This document shows, piece by piece, positions 23,337-31,077 of a DNA stretch of 33,739 nt. The stretch lies in contig JANXPZ010000187.1 of the NCBI GenBank assembly GCA_025357055.1, forward strand, positions 1 to 33,739. Reading direction: 5' to 3'. The stretch comes from Candidatus Eiseniibacteriota bacterium (lineage in GTDB: Bacteria > Eisenbacteria > RBG-16-71-46). The notes below the pieces were generated by a model. That model was not told the DNA's origin. It did not search any database and saw only the letters and a program-made list of their open reading frames with translations. A program made the position numbers and the translations under genes. How positions within the stretch are numbered: the stretch's first letter is position 1; each line of letters starts with the position of its first letter.

Positions 23337-25760
23337 TCAGCGCCCGGCGGTGCGGGGGCCGGTCCCTCGCGCCAGCCGCACCTCGACCGTGTGCTCCCTG
23401 CCGTCCCGGAACGCGGGGACGAGGTCCGAGCGCTGCGTCTTTCCGTCGACGCGCATCTCCCGCTCCGCCGCGCCGGTGCGGACCGTGATGCGGTACACGC
23501 AACCGCGGAACGTGCGCTTCATGGTGAAGCCCTTCCAGTGCGGTGGCAGGCAGGGGCGCACGAGCAGGCCCTCGTAGGTCGGACGCACACCCAGCAGCCA
23601 TTCGGTGCTGACGCGGAACATCCAGGCGGAGGAGCCGGTGTACCAGGTCCAGCCGCCGCGTCCATAGTTGGGCGAATCGGGACCGTCCACGTTGCCGGGC
23701 GTGACATAGGGCTCGACCTTGTAGAAGTCGGGCTTCATCCCGCGCAGGACCGGGCAGAAGGAGCGGTAGAGCTTCCAGGCCGCCTCGCCGCGGCCGAGCA
23801 GGCACTCGGCCTGGAGGGCCCACATCCCGGCGTGGGTGTAGAGCCCGCCGTTCTCCCGCGAGCCGGACGCGTAGCGCGTGAGGTAGCCGATCTCCGCGTC
23901 GGGCTCGCGATAGGCGGGCGCCAGCAGGAGCGGCCCGTAGTCGCGGTAGAGGTGGCGCTCCATGGCCTTCAGCATCCGCGGCAAGCGCCGCGGCGGAACG
24001 ACATCGCTCAGGATGGCCCAGGTCTGCGCGTTCAGGAAGATCCTGCCGTCGCGGCACTTCTTCGAGCCGATGACCTCGCCGCTGTCCTTGGTCGCCCGCA
24101 CGTACCAGTCGCCGTCCCAGAAGTGCCGGTTGACCGCGGCACGCATCTTCGCCGCCTCGCGCCGGTACTTCGTGATGGTCTTCGCGTCGGGCCGGGGCCG
24201 CTGCTCCTCGAGTTCCGCCCAGTCCTCGAGGATCCCGACCAGGAAGTGCGCGAGCCAGACGCTCTCGGACTTGAGCTTCAGGCCGATGGCGGAGAGCCCG
24301 TCGTTCCAGTCGCCGGCGCCCATGAGCGGCACGCCGCGCGGGGAGAGGCGCGTCCAGAACGTGTCGATGGCGCGCCGGCAGTGTTCGTAGAGCGTGCCCC
24401 GCTCGCGCGACGGCCTGCCGTTCGGGGCGAGGTAGGGGACGCGCTCGTCGAGCAGGGCGTAGTCCGCGGTCTCGCGCAGGTAATGGAGGACCACGAACGG
24501 GAGCCACAGCAGGTCGTCGTTGTACTTCTTCTTCGCGCCCTCCTCGGTGAGCGGGTGCCACCAGTGCCAGGTCGTGCCGTCCTGGAACTGGTGCCCGGCA
24601 CTCAGGAGGATCTGCTGCCTGGTCCGCTGCGGGTCGAGCGGCAGGAAGACGAGGCTGTCCTGCAGCTGGTCGCGGAACCCGTACGCGCCGCCCGGCTGGA
24701 AATAGCCGCTCCGGCCCCAGAGGCGGCTGGACATGGTCTGGTACTTGAGCCAGACGTTGGTGAGCAGGTCGAAGGCCGGATCCGGCGTCTTCACCTCGAG
24801 CGGGGCGAGCAGTGTCGCCCAGTGCCGCTCCATGCGTTTCCAGGCGGCCTCGACCGCGCGCGGTTGGAGATACTTGCGCGCCAGGCGCAGGGCCGCCGCG
24901 CGGTCATCGGCCAGGCCGAGAGTGAAGACGACTTCCTTCGTCCCGCCCGGCTCGATCTTCACCGTGACCTGCAGCGAGCCGATCGCGTCCTGTCCCGTGC
25001 CGGTGGTGTTCGAGAGACGCGGCCGCCCGAGGGCCGCAGGGCGAGCGAGCGAGCCGTACTGGCCGACGAACCGCTCCTTGTCGCTCTCGTGCGCGATCGG
25101 CTTCACGCTCGAGGCGTGGAAGGCCACGTGCGGCCACTCCGTGTTCCAGGGCTGGCCGCGGCCGTGCTCGGCGATGGTGTTCAGGCGCTTGGTGGCCACG
25201 AGCGCGTGGGCGGCCGCGGCGTAGCCCAGTTCGATGAAGAGCTTGTGGAACTCGCGGTGGGTGTCGGGCGCGGGGCCCAGGTTCCACTCGAGGTAGGTGA
25301 AGAGGTCGAGCTGCCGCGCGCGACGGGAGCGGTTCGTGAGCCTCACGCGCCAGATCTCGAGCGATTCGCCCGGCGGCACGAAGATCGTGGTCTCGCTCTC
25401 GATGCCGTCGTGGACCGCGATGATGGTGGTGTAGCCGATGCCGTGGCGGCACTCGTAACGGGAGACCTTCGCCTTCACCGGCTGCCAGCCGAGCGACCAG
25501 TGGCGGCCCGAGCCCCGGTCCCGGCAGTAGATCCACTTGCCCCACTCGTCGCGGACCAGGTCCTGCTCCCAGCGCGTGAGGCGGTTGAACGTGGCGTGTG
25601 TCATCCACGAATAGCCCGAGCCGGCCTGCGACACGATCGTGCCGTAATCGCCCGGGCAGATGACGTTCACCCAGGGCCGCGGCGTGTCGGGGCGCGTGAT
25701 CACGTACTCGCGTCCGTCGGCGCTGAAGTGCCCGTACTTCGTCTGGAACCGCTTCGTCAT
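23337..25760 (-). CDS. GH94 family glycoside phosphorylase (beta-glucan oligosaccharide phosphorylase)
   Basis: 807 residues; start at minus-strand ATG 25758-25760, where homology to GH94 begins at once (KYGHFSADGREYVI) and GGAG lies upstream. Family GH94 enzymes cleave beta-glucosidic disaccharides or oligosaccharides with phosphate, releasing glucose 1-phosphate in the cytoplasm; there is no signal peptide. Visible blocks are PWVNVI..GDYGTIVSQAGSGYSW, YGFRDQLQDS, LMGAGDWNDGL with the catalytic-acid Asp (D484), RENGGLYTHAGMWA and GGWTWYTGSSAWMFR. The length matches cellobiose/chitobiose-type phosphorylases, while the GAGDWNDG block and the WTWYTG block also resemble the GH94 domain of cyclic beta-1,2-glucan synthases. 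The substrate is not decided; sophoro-oligosaccharides fit the GH144 context. It is transcribed convergently with the SecY-like gene (25-bp gap). Confidence 0.88.
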   Translation of the reverse strand: MTKRFQTKYGHFSADGREYVITRPDTPRPWVNVICPGDYGTIVSQAGSGYSWMTHATFNRLTRWEQDLVRDEWGKWIYCRDRGSGRHWSLGWQPVKAKVSRYECRHGIGYTTIIAVHDGIESETTIFVPPGESLEIWRVRLTNRSRRARQLDLFTYLEWNLGPAPDTHREFHKLFIELGYAAAAHALVATKRLNTIAEHGRGQPWNTEWPHVAFHASSVKPIAHESDKERFVGQYGSLARPAALGRPRLSNTTGTGQDAIGSLQVTVKIEPGGTKEVVFTLGLADDRAAALRLARKYLQPRAVEAAWKRMERHWATLLAPLEVKTPDPAFDLLTNVWLKYQTMSSRLWGRSGYFQPGGAYGFRDQLQDSLVFLPLDPQRTRQQILLSAGHQFQDGTTWHWWHPLTEEGAKKKYNDDLLWLPFVVLHYLRETADYALLDERVPYLAPNGRPSRERGTLYEHCRRAIDTFWTRLSPRGVPLMGAGDWNDGLSAIGLKLKSESVWLAHFLVGILEDWAELEEQRPRPDAKTITKYRREAAKMRAAVNRHFWDGDWYVRATKDSGEVIGSKKCRDGRIFLNAQTWAILSDVVPPRRLPRMLKAMERHLYRDYGPLLLAPAYREPDAEIGYLTRYASGSRENGGLYTHAGMWALQAECLLGRGEAAWKLYRSFCPVLRGMKPDFYKVEPYVTPGNVDGPDSPNYGRGGWTWYTGSSAWMFRVSTEWLLGVRPTYEGLLVRPCLPPHWKGFTMKRTFRGCVYRITVRTGAAEREMRVDGKTQRSDLVPAFRDGREHTVEVRLARGTGPRTAGR

Positions 25761-25834
25761 CCGGGTCCGCTCCGATGGTCTGCGGGGAAGGCCGTGGGGC
25801 TGCCTGGGGCGACTTCGATGCGGCCTGGAAGATA

Positions 25835-25868
25835 CCGAAGCCCGCGTGCTTGCGCACGCGGGCTTCGG
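25835..25868 (-). terminator. Rho-independent-type terminator of the small secreted protein gene
   Basis: A perfect 15-bp stem (25835-25849 with 25854-25868) with a four-base loop lies 37 bases past the minus-strand stop at 25906. On the minus strand it is followed by TATCTTCC, a modest U-rich tail. It separates this gene from the GH94 gene, which therefore probably has its own weak promoter or depends on read-through. Confidence 0.75.
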
Positions 25869-25905
25869 GTCCACGGAAGACTTCCGAGGGAGGCTCTGCC
25901 GGTGA

Positions 25906-26748
25906 CTACCGGTACATGCTCTTCAGCTGGCCCCAGGTCGAACGGGTCGCCGGCGTGGCCGACGGTCCTTCGAAGTTGATGTTCTTCCACTCCCCCGTGA
26001 AGTTGAACAGGGCGCCGCCACTGCCGTTCGGCTCCTGGAGGAACCCGCCGGCCTGCGCCGGATACAGGGCACCGTACTCGCCATGGCCCTCGGCCGGGTT
26101 GCCCTGGTCGAAGGGAAGGACGGGGCTGTAGTAGCCAACGCCCTGATAGTAGATCCGGTAGCTGATCGTGGCCGGGGCTTCCAGGGTCAGGAGGTTCGGC
26201 GTGTAGACGATCTCCATCCAGATGTCCGTGCCGGGGGTGTAGGTCACGCCCCAGCCCGAGGTGAAGCTGTAGAACGGCAGCCGTCCGCCGAAGCAGGCGA
26301 TCTCGCCGTTGCCGCCGATGCGCACCATGAACCTGCCGTCAGCCTGCAGCGACCACCAGGGGGAGAGCCGGAGCCCGCCCTCGCCGACGCCGGCGCCGGA
26401 GAGGTTGCCGTTGAAGACGCACGAGAACTTGTAGTGGCTGCAGTTCTCGAACACGGCCGGGGTGACGCCGTCCTCCGAGAGGGCCCAGGTGTGCAGATTG
26501 GTCCAGCCCACGCATTCCACGTCCGTGTCGTTGATCGAGACCAGGGCCGGGTAGTTGTTGACGGTGGTGAGGGTGGAGGCGGGGCAATCGTTCCATACGC
26601 GAGGCATGATGACCGCGCTGTTGGCGGCGGGGGTGTTGACGGGCAGCGCGCAATTGATGCCGTCCGCTGCGATCGCGAGGGTGCTCGCGACCAGGCCCAG
26701 TGCCACGACTGCCGCGAACGCCAGACTGGAGTAGCTGTTCCGCTTCAT
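25906..26748 (-). CDS. Small secreted protein of unknown family, LacI-operator controlled
   Basis: 280 residues; minus-strand ATG 26746-26748 with AGGAGG about ten bases upstream. The N-terminus is a clear signal peptide (YSSLAFAAVVALGLVASTLAIAA, cut near DGINC). The mature protein has five or six cysteines, many aromatic and Gly/Asn residues, and alternating strands (MVRIGGNGEIACFGG, WMEIVYTPNLL, ISYRIYYQGVG), suggesting a beta-sandwich such as a concanavalin/LamG-like lectin fold; no catalytic motif is visible. It ends in a compact TRSTWGQLKSMYR tail. I do not recognise a family. It is preceded by the best operator in the window and followed by the best terminator, so it is a single-gene, strongly regulated unit, plausibly an abundant glycan-binding protein (inference). 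Confidence 0.75.
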   Translation of the reverse strand: MKRNSYSSLAFAAVVALGLVASTLAIAADGINCALPVNTPAANSAVIMPRVWNDCPASTLTTVNNYPALVSINDTDVECVGWTNLHTWALSEDGVTPAVFENCSHYKFSCVFNGNLSGAGVGEGGLRLSPWWSLQADGRFMVRIGGNGEIACFGGRLPFYSFTSGWGVTYTPGTDIWMEIVYTPNLLTLEAPATISYRIYYQGVGYYSPVLPFDQGNPAEGHGEYGALYPAQAGGFLQEPNGSGGALFNFTGEWKNINFEGPSATPATRSTWGQLKSMYR

Positions 26749-26981
26749 GGGTGTGGATCCTCCTTACAACGGGTGCGGGTACGGGGTGTGCGGATCCGAT
26801 GATCGACAACGGCCTGTTGACTCGCAGAAGCATGACACGCTGGCTGTCCGTAGGGAAGAGGCCCCCGTGCATTCGCACGCGATCTCACGGAACCAGCGCT
26901 TCTGCGGCGCCTGAATCGAGGCGCTGGTCCCGCGACGGCACACCCGGTCTTCCATCGGGCTGAGCAGCTGTCCTGTCTGCA

Positions 26982-26995
26982 TGTAAACGTTTACA
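26982..26995 (-). promoter_or_regulatory. LacI-family operator, site 2 (perfect palindrome)
   Basis: TGTAAACGTTTACA is a perfect 14-bp palindrome with central CG, identical to site 1 (1086-1099) except for one base. It overlaps the predicted -10 of the minus-strand promoter in the same way as at site 1. Because it is symmetric and lies between divergent genes, it could also affect the GH35 gene starting at 27335. Confidence 0.82.
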
Positions 26996-27016
26996 CAACG
27001 GTCATGCGCGTGTCAA
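26988..27016 (-). promoter_or_regulatory. Putative sigma70-type promoter of the small secreted protein gene
   Basis: On the minus strand a perfect -35 TTGACA (27016-27011) is followed by a 17-bp spacer and TAAACG (26993-26988) inside the operator. The distance from -35 to operator (15 bp) is the same as at the operon promoter near 1065-1099. The -10 is a weak match, so the exact start is uncertain. Confidence 0.6.
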
Positions 27017-27334
27017 CGACAATCGCTTCTCGTCAGGAACGGGTGGCGCCCCGAACGGGCGGCGCTCCCATCCGGGCGCGCAGGTCCGTGGCCGGGGAAG
27101 CCAGCGAAGCGGCCGTGCCGTCGCCCTGTGCCGATCCCATAACCTCATGGGCGCCAGAGGATAATGGGCAGAATCGGCTCCGGGAGCTTGGGATGCAGGT
27201 CAGGGCGATGTAGTCTGCCGGGCCACTGGATCCGAATCTGCTCCTGGCGGAGGGGGGTTCGTGGGGTGGGCCGTTCGGCCTGCGGGGCCACCGTGGCGCC
27301 GCCCCGGGACCGGCTGCAGAGGGAGTCCTCAGAC

Positions 27335-29704
27335 GTGATCAGCTGCGCTCGGGGCCAGTTCCTGCTGGATGGAAAGCCGTTCTTCATCTACTCGGGCGAG
27401 ATCCACTACTTCCGGCTCCGGCCGCAGGAGTGGCCCGTTCACCTGCGTGCCGCGCGCAGCGCGGGACTGAACACGGTGAGCTCCTACATCCCGTGGATCT
27501 GGCACGAGGCGACGGAGGGGCGCTTCGATTTCACGGGCCGGACCCATCCGCAGCGCGATCTTGCCCGCTATCTCGACCTGGTCGCCGGGCACGGGCTGCG
27601 CTTCATCGCGCGCGTGGGGCCGGTCTCGAACGCCGAGCTGGTCAACGAGGGCGTGCCCTCCTGGCTCATCCGCGAGCACCCCGAGGTCTTCGTGCGCGGA
27701 CGCGAGATCACGAACCTGCCCCACAACACTCTGCTCGCCTATCACGCCCCGGTCTTCCAGGAGTACGTCGGCCGCTGGTATGACGCGGTGCTGCCGGTGG
27801 TGGCCCGCAGCGCGCATCCCCGCGGGCCCACCATCCTGGTCCAGCTCGACAACGAGATCGGCATGGTGCACTGGCTGCAGAAGGCGGCCGACTACGGCAG
27901 CGGGACCGAGCGCATGTATCGCGAGTTCCTGCGCGAGCGCCACGGGGACGATCTCGCGCGGCTCAATGCCGCGCACGGCAGCGCCTGGGGCGCCTTCGAG
28001 GAGATCGTCCAGCCCGCCTCGGGCGATGACCGGCAGGACCCGCGGCTGCTGCGGGACTGGATGGCGTTCTATCAGAGCTACTACGCCGACTACTTCGGGA
28101 CGCTCCACGCGCGCTACGCGGCGCACGGGCTCACCCTGCCGGTGATGGCGAACATCCCCCAGTTCTACGACTTCGACGTGCGCGGCCGCGGCGTGTTCGC
28201 CCCCATGACCTCGATGATGTTCCGCGACTTCCCCGCGCGCGTGCCGGGCGTGATGTTCGGGGGCGCCTACCAGATGCGCCGCCTCGATCACGAGAACTTC
28301 CACGACATCGCCATCACCACCGAGGTGCTGCGCATGATCGGCGGCGCGGACGTGCCGGCGATGTGCGCCGAGTTGCAGAGCGGCATCATGCGCGACCGCC
28401 CGCGCCTCTACGCGCAGGACGTGGAGCTCAACCTCAAGACCTCGACCGCCCACGGGCTGGACGCGCTGAACGCCTACATGTTCTCGGGCGGGCGCAACGA
28501 GGAGGGCATGGGCGCCTTCGGCGCCTACCACGAGTGGCAGGCCGCGGTCGCGCCCGCTGGCCGCCGGCGCCCGCACTACGCGGCCCTGCGCGACTTCGGC
28601 CGCCAGGTGCGCGCCTTCGGGCCGCTGCTCGCCGCCACGCGCAAGCGCGCGGACGTGACGCTGGGCTTCTACGCCCCGTACTGGTCGACCGAGTACCTCA
28701 CCGGCCCCGCCATCGAGACCTGGGAGTGGAAGAAGCAGCAGTTGTTCTACGACGGTCTGGCCCGGCTGCTGCAGCTCGCGCACCTGAACACGTCGTTCCT
28801 CGACCTCGAGCGGGCGACGCTCGAAGAGTTGAAGCGCCTGCCCGCGCTGGTGGTGTTCACGCTCGACTCCATGGATGCCGCGACCCAGCAGAAGCTGGTC
28901 GACTACGTGCGCGCCGGCGGCAGGTTGCTGCTGAACCCCGAGCTTCCCCTGCGGGGCGCGGGCCGCGAAGCCTGCACCCTCCTGGCGGATTTCCTCGGCG
29001 CGAAGGTGGGCGGCACGCTCGCCGGGAACGTCCGCTACCGCGTGGACGGGCGCGAGGCGCTCGCCCAGGGCGAGCTCACCTGGTTCGAGGCGCCGGGGGC
29101 GGAGGTCATCGCCGAGACCCTGGATGGGAAGCCCTGCGGGCTGGATCTCCGCCCGGGAGGCGGGCAGGTGCTCCTGCTCGGCTTCGGCCTGAACCACATG
29201 TTCGACTACCAGGTCGCCCTGGTGCGCGATCTCGCGGCCCGGCTCGGGGTCCGCCCCTCGATCGAGACCGATCCCGACCTGCAGGTCTGCCTGCGCGAGA
29301 ACGGGAGCTACGGCTTCCTCTTCGTCGCCAACTTCCACGACGAGCCGCACTCCGGTCGCATCCGCATGGTGCTCCCGGGCGAGAAGCGGGTGAGCGTCTT
29401 CCCGTCGCGTGGCCGCATGGTGCTGGGGAATCGCCGCGGCTACGTGCTGCCGTTGAACCTGCCGCTGCCGGGCGGGGACGTCCTGCGCTACTCGACGGCC
29501 GAGGTGCTCGACGTGCAGGCCCGAGGCGGCGGGAAGCGCCTGGTCGTGACCGGCGCGCCCGGCGCCGCAGGCGAGGTGGAGCTGGTCACCGCGGCGCGGC
29601 GCGCCTCGCTCGATGGCCGCCGGGTCGAGGCCCTGCGCACGGGACGCCGGCTGCGCGTGCGCTTCACCGCGAGCGGGAAGCCGCAGACGCTGCTCGTGCG
29701 CTGA
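27335..29704 (+). CDS. GH35-family enzyme (annotated type beta-galactosidase; candidate beta-1,2-glucosyltransferase)
   Basis: 789 residues from GTG 27335, chosen because GAGGGAG lies about ten bases upstream and homology begins soon after (QFLLDGKPFFIYSGEIHYFRL); the frame is open back to 27164 but that part is arginine-rich and unconserved. No signal peptide, so probably cytoplasmic. The TIM barrel shows GLNTVSSYIPWIWHE, the acid/base Glu in ILVQLDNEIG (E174) and the candidate nucleophile in MCAELQSG (E346); a glutamine-amidotransferase-like and beta-rich C-terminal half follows. GH35 is best known for beta-galactosidases. I recall, however, a GH35 protein from Ignavibacterium album found beside GH144 genes that transfers glucose on beta-1,2 linkages, which fits this neighbourhood better. 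Assignment within GH35 needs phylogeny. Confidence 0.85.
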   Translation: MISCARGQFLLDGKPFFIYSGEIHYFRLRPQEWPVHLRAARSAGLNTVSSYIPWIWHEATEGRFDFTGRTHPQRDLARYLDLVAGHGLRFIARVGPVSNAELVNEGVPSWLIREHPEVFVRGREITNLPHNTLLAYHAPVFQEYVGRWYDAVLPVVARSAHPRGPTILVQLDNEIGMVHWLQKAADYGSGTERMYREFLRERHGDDLARLNAAHGSAWGAFEEIVQPASGDDRQDPRLLRDWMAFYQSYYADYFGTLHARYAAHGLTLPVMANIPQFYDFDVRGRGVFAPMTSMMFRDFPARVPGVMFGGAYQMRRLDHENFHDIAITTEVLRMIGGADVPAMCAELQSGIMRDRPRLYAQDVELNLKTSTAHGLDALNAYMFSGGRNEEGMGAFGAYHEWQAAVAPAGRRRPHYAALRDFGRQVRAFGPLLAATRKRADVTLGFYAPYWSTEYLTGPAIETWEWKKQQLFYDGLARLLQLAHLNTSFLDLERATLEELKRLPALVVFTLDSMDAATQQKLVDYVRAGGRLLLNPELPLRGAGREACTLLADFLGAKVGGTLAGNVRYRVDGREALAQGELTWFEAPGAEVIAETLDGKPCGLDLRPGGGQVLLLGFGLNHMFDYQVALVRDLAARLGVRPSIETDPDLQVCLRENGSYGFLFVANFHDEPHSGRIRMVLPGEKRVSVFPSRGRMVLGNRRGYVLPLNLPLPGGDVLRYSTAEVLDVQARGGGKRLVVTGAPGAAGEVELVTAARRASLDGRRVEALRTGRRLRVRFTASGKPQTLLVR

Positions 29705-29767
29705 CCCCGGGTCGGGGGGGCGCCTCCGGCTCCGCGTCCATGCCGGCAGGCCGCCGCGTCCGCGCTC

Positions 29768-30322
29768 CTACGGCGCCGCGCTGGTGTGGTCGTGGACCAC
29801 GCGCCAGCCCGCGTCGGGGAACCAGCGCAGCCAGAGCGTGAAGAGCCCGCGCGGCTCGCCGTCCTTCAGCTTGAGGCTCCAGCCGCCGCGCACCAGCGCC
29901 TGGCCCCGCGCCGGCAGCGTCACATCGTGCAGGTCGAAGACCAGCGTGCCCATCTCGCGACCTTCGGACTGGTAGCGCTTCCGGTAGCGGTCGAGGGTCG
30001 TCTGCCAGCCGTGGGAGACGTTCCCCCCCGAGTAGAAGGTGAGCGAGTCCGACCTCCAGTAGGCCTTCATGAAGCCTTCGAGGTCGCCGTGGTTCCAGGC
30101 GCTCACCTGCGCATCGAGCAACCGCCGCACGGCCGCGGGGTCCTGGTCCTCGGGGATCACGCACAGCGTCGGGGTGAGGGGCGACGCCACCGGCGCCACC
30201 AGCGCGCGCAGCAGGGAATCCTCCGGGCTGGCGCTCCCGGCCGCCTGCAACGGCCCGGCGGTGGCCAGTACCAGGGTGGGCGTGATGCACGCGAGCAGGA
30301 CCAGTCGCGATCGAGCGGTCAT
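29768..30322 (-). CDS. Exported SnoaL/DUF4440-like (NTF2 fold) protein
   Basis: 184 residues; minus-strand ATG 30320-30322 with GGAGGA upstream. A signal peptide (LVLLACITPTLVLATAGPLQAAG) indicates export. The rest reads as a SnoaL-like/DUF4440 cone-shaped fold: VRRLLDAQVSAWNHGDLEGFMKAYWRSDSLTFYSGG near residues 65-100, WQTTLDRYRKRY, and a closing WRVVHDHTSA. Members of this group are diverse and often lack known activity, so no reaction is proposed. It faces the GH35 gene convergently (63-bp gap with no obvious terminator) and is not clearly part of the glucan locus. Confidence 0.8.
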   Translation of the reverse strand: MTARSRLVLLACITPTLVLATAGPLQAAGSASPEDSLLRALVAPVASPLTPTLCVIPEDQDPAAVRRLLDAQVSAWNHGDLEGFMKAYWRSDSLTFYSGGNVSHGWQTTLDRYRKRYQSEGREMGTLVFDLHDVTLPARGQALVRGGWSLKLKDGEPRGLFTLWLRWFPDAGWRVVHDHTSAAP

Positions 30323-30341
30323 CGGTCATTCCTCCCTGGCA

Positions 30342-30434
30342 CTGGCGATTCATGAAGCGCAGCCTTGCAGTACGACCTGGAGCACGGCTGCTGCGTCGCG
30401 CCCCCTCTCGCACTCCCGGCTGGCGCTTCATGAA
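30342..30434. repeat. Paired CTGGCG-N-TTCATGAA boxes upstream of the DUF6526-like and SnoaL-like genes
   Basis: Two 15-bp direct copies, 30342-30356 and 30420-30434, differ at one base and lie 78 bp apart in a 250-bp divergent gap. Each contains the palindrome TTCATGAA, which also occurs at 32372-32379 upstream of the kinase gene. They could be regulator-binding sites, but no regulator is linked to them. No good promoter is seen in 30323-30572. Confidence 0.35.
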
Positions 30435-30572
30435 CAGCCGGGGTCAGTCCGTGAGGGTCGCGGGGAATGTGCGCCCGGCCCGGTCCCCTGGCAAACGCGA
30501 GCGTGGCCTTGACTCGCGCGGGAGCGGCGGGTTCTCATCCGGGCTGGTCTCGTCCCCGGAGAGGAATCCGCC

Positions 30573-31010
30573 ATGCCCGTCCGACCGCAGAATCTCGCGA
30601 ACCACGTCCGTTTCGTGCCCCTCTACCACCTGGTGCTGACGCTGCTGCTGCTGGCGAACCTCGTCCTCCGGATGCGCGCGATGCTCCTGGGCTTCACCGA
30701 GCTGCGCCTGGCGGGACTGTGCGTCGCGCTGGCGCTCCTCCTCCTCTTCTTCTACGCGCGCCAGTTCGCGATCACCGTGCAGGACCGCGTCATCCGCCTC
30801 GAGATGCGCCTGCGCATGGAGCGCCTGCTGCCAGCCGACCTGGCGGCCCGCTTCGGCGAGTTCGAGCCGCAGCAGCTCGTGGCCCTGCGCTTCGCGGGCG
30901 ATGGCGAGCTCGCCGATCTGGCGCGACGGGTGCTGGCGGGTGAACTCCGGTCGAGCGCCTCGATCAAGCAGCAGATCAAGGACTGGCAGGCCGACTGGCT
31001 CCGGGCCTGA
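30573..31010 (+). CDS. DUF6526-like small membrane protein
   Basis: 145 residues; ATG 30573 with GAGAGGA seven bases upstream. It opens with QNLANHVRFVPLYHLVLTLLLLANLVLR, followed by a second hydrophobic helix (LRLAGLCVALALLLLFFYARQFA), then a cytoplasmic helical part with VQDRVIRLEMRLRMERLLP, ALRFAGDGELADLARRVLAG and IKQQIKDWQADWLR. This order matches my recollection of the DUF6526 family, widespread and uncharacterised. No role in sugar use is suggested. Confidence 0.75.
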   Translation: MPVRPQNLANHVRFVPLYHLVLTLLLLANLVLRMRAMLLGFTELRLAGLCVALALLLLFFYARQFAITVQDRVIRLEMRLRMERLLPADLAARFGEFEPQQLVALRFAGDGELADLARRVLAGELRSSASIKQQIKDWQADWLRA

Positions 31011-31077
31011 CACACGCTCCCGCGGTCACCGTCCTCCTCCGGGACGCCAGCCCGGCGTCCCGCACGAAAGGTCCGAC

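Larger units (their letters stand above)
26749..27334. other. Divergent control region between the secreted protein and GH35 genes
   Basis: This 586-bp region has markedly more A and T than its neighbours. It contains the perfect LacI-type operator (26982-26995), a minus-strand promoter, and a leader of about 230 nt for the minus-strand gene that includes an 8-bp inverted repeat (ACCAGCGC 26892-26899, GCGCTGGT 26921-26928). On the plus side no convincing promoter for the GH35 gene was found; GATAAT at 27160-27165 has no good -35 partner. Confidence 0.55.

Noticed and set aside
27137-27165. Possible plus-strand promoter for the GH35 gene using GATAAT at 27160-27165
   Set aside because: No recognisable -35 hexamer at 16-18 bp upstream.
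27164-27334. Upstream extension of the GH35 gene from ATG 27164
   Set aside because: The added 57 residues are Arg/Gly/Ser-rich with no GH35 similarity; GTG 27335 has a good ribosome-binding site and directly precedes the conserved domain.
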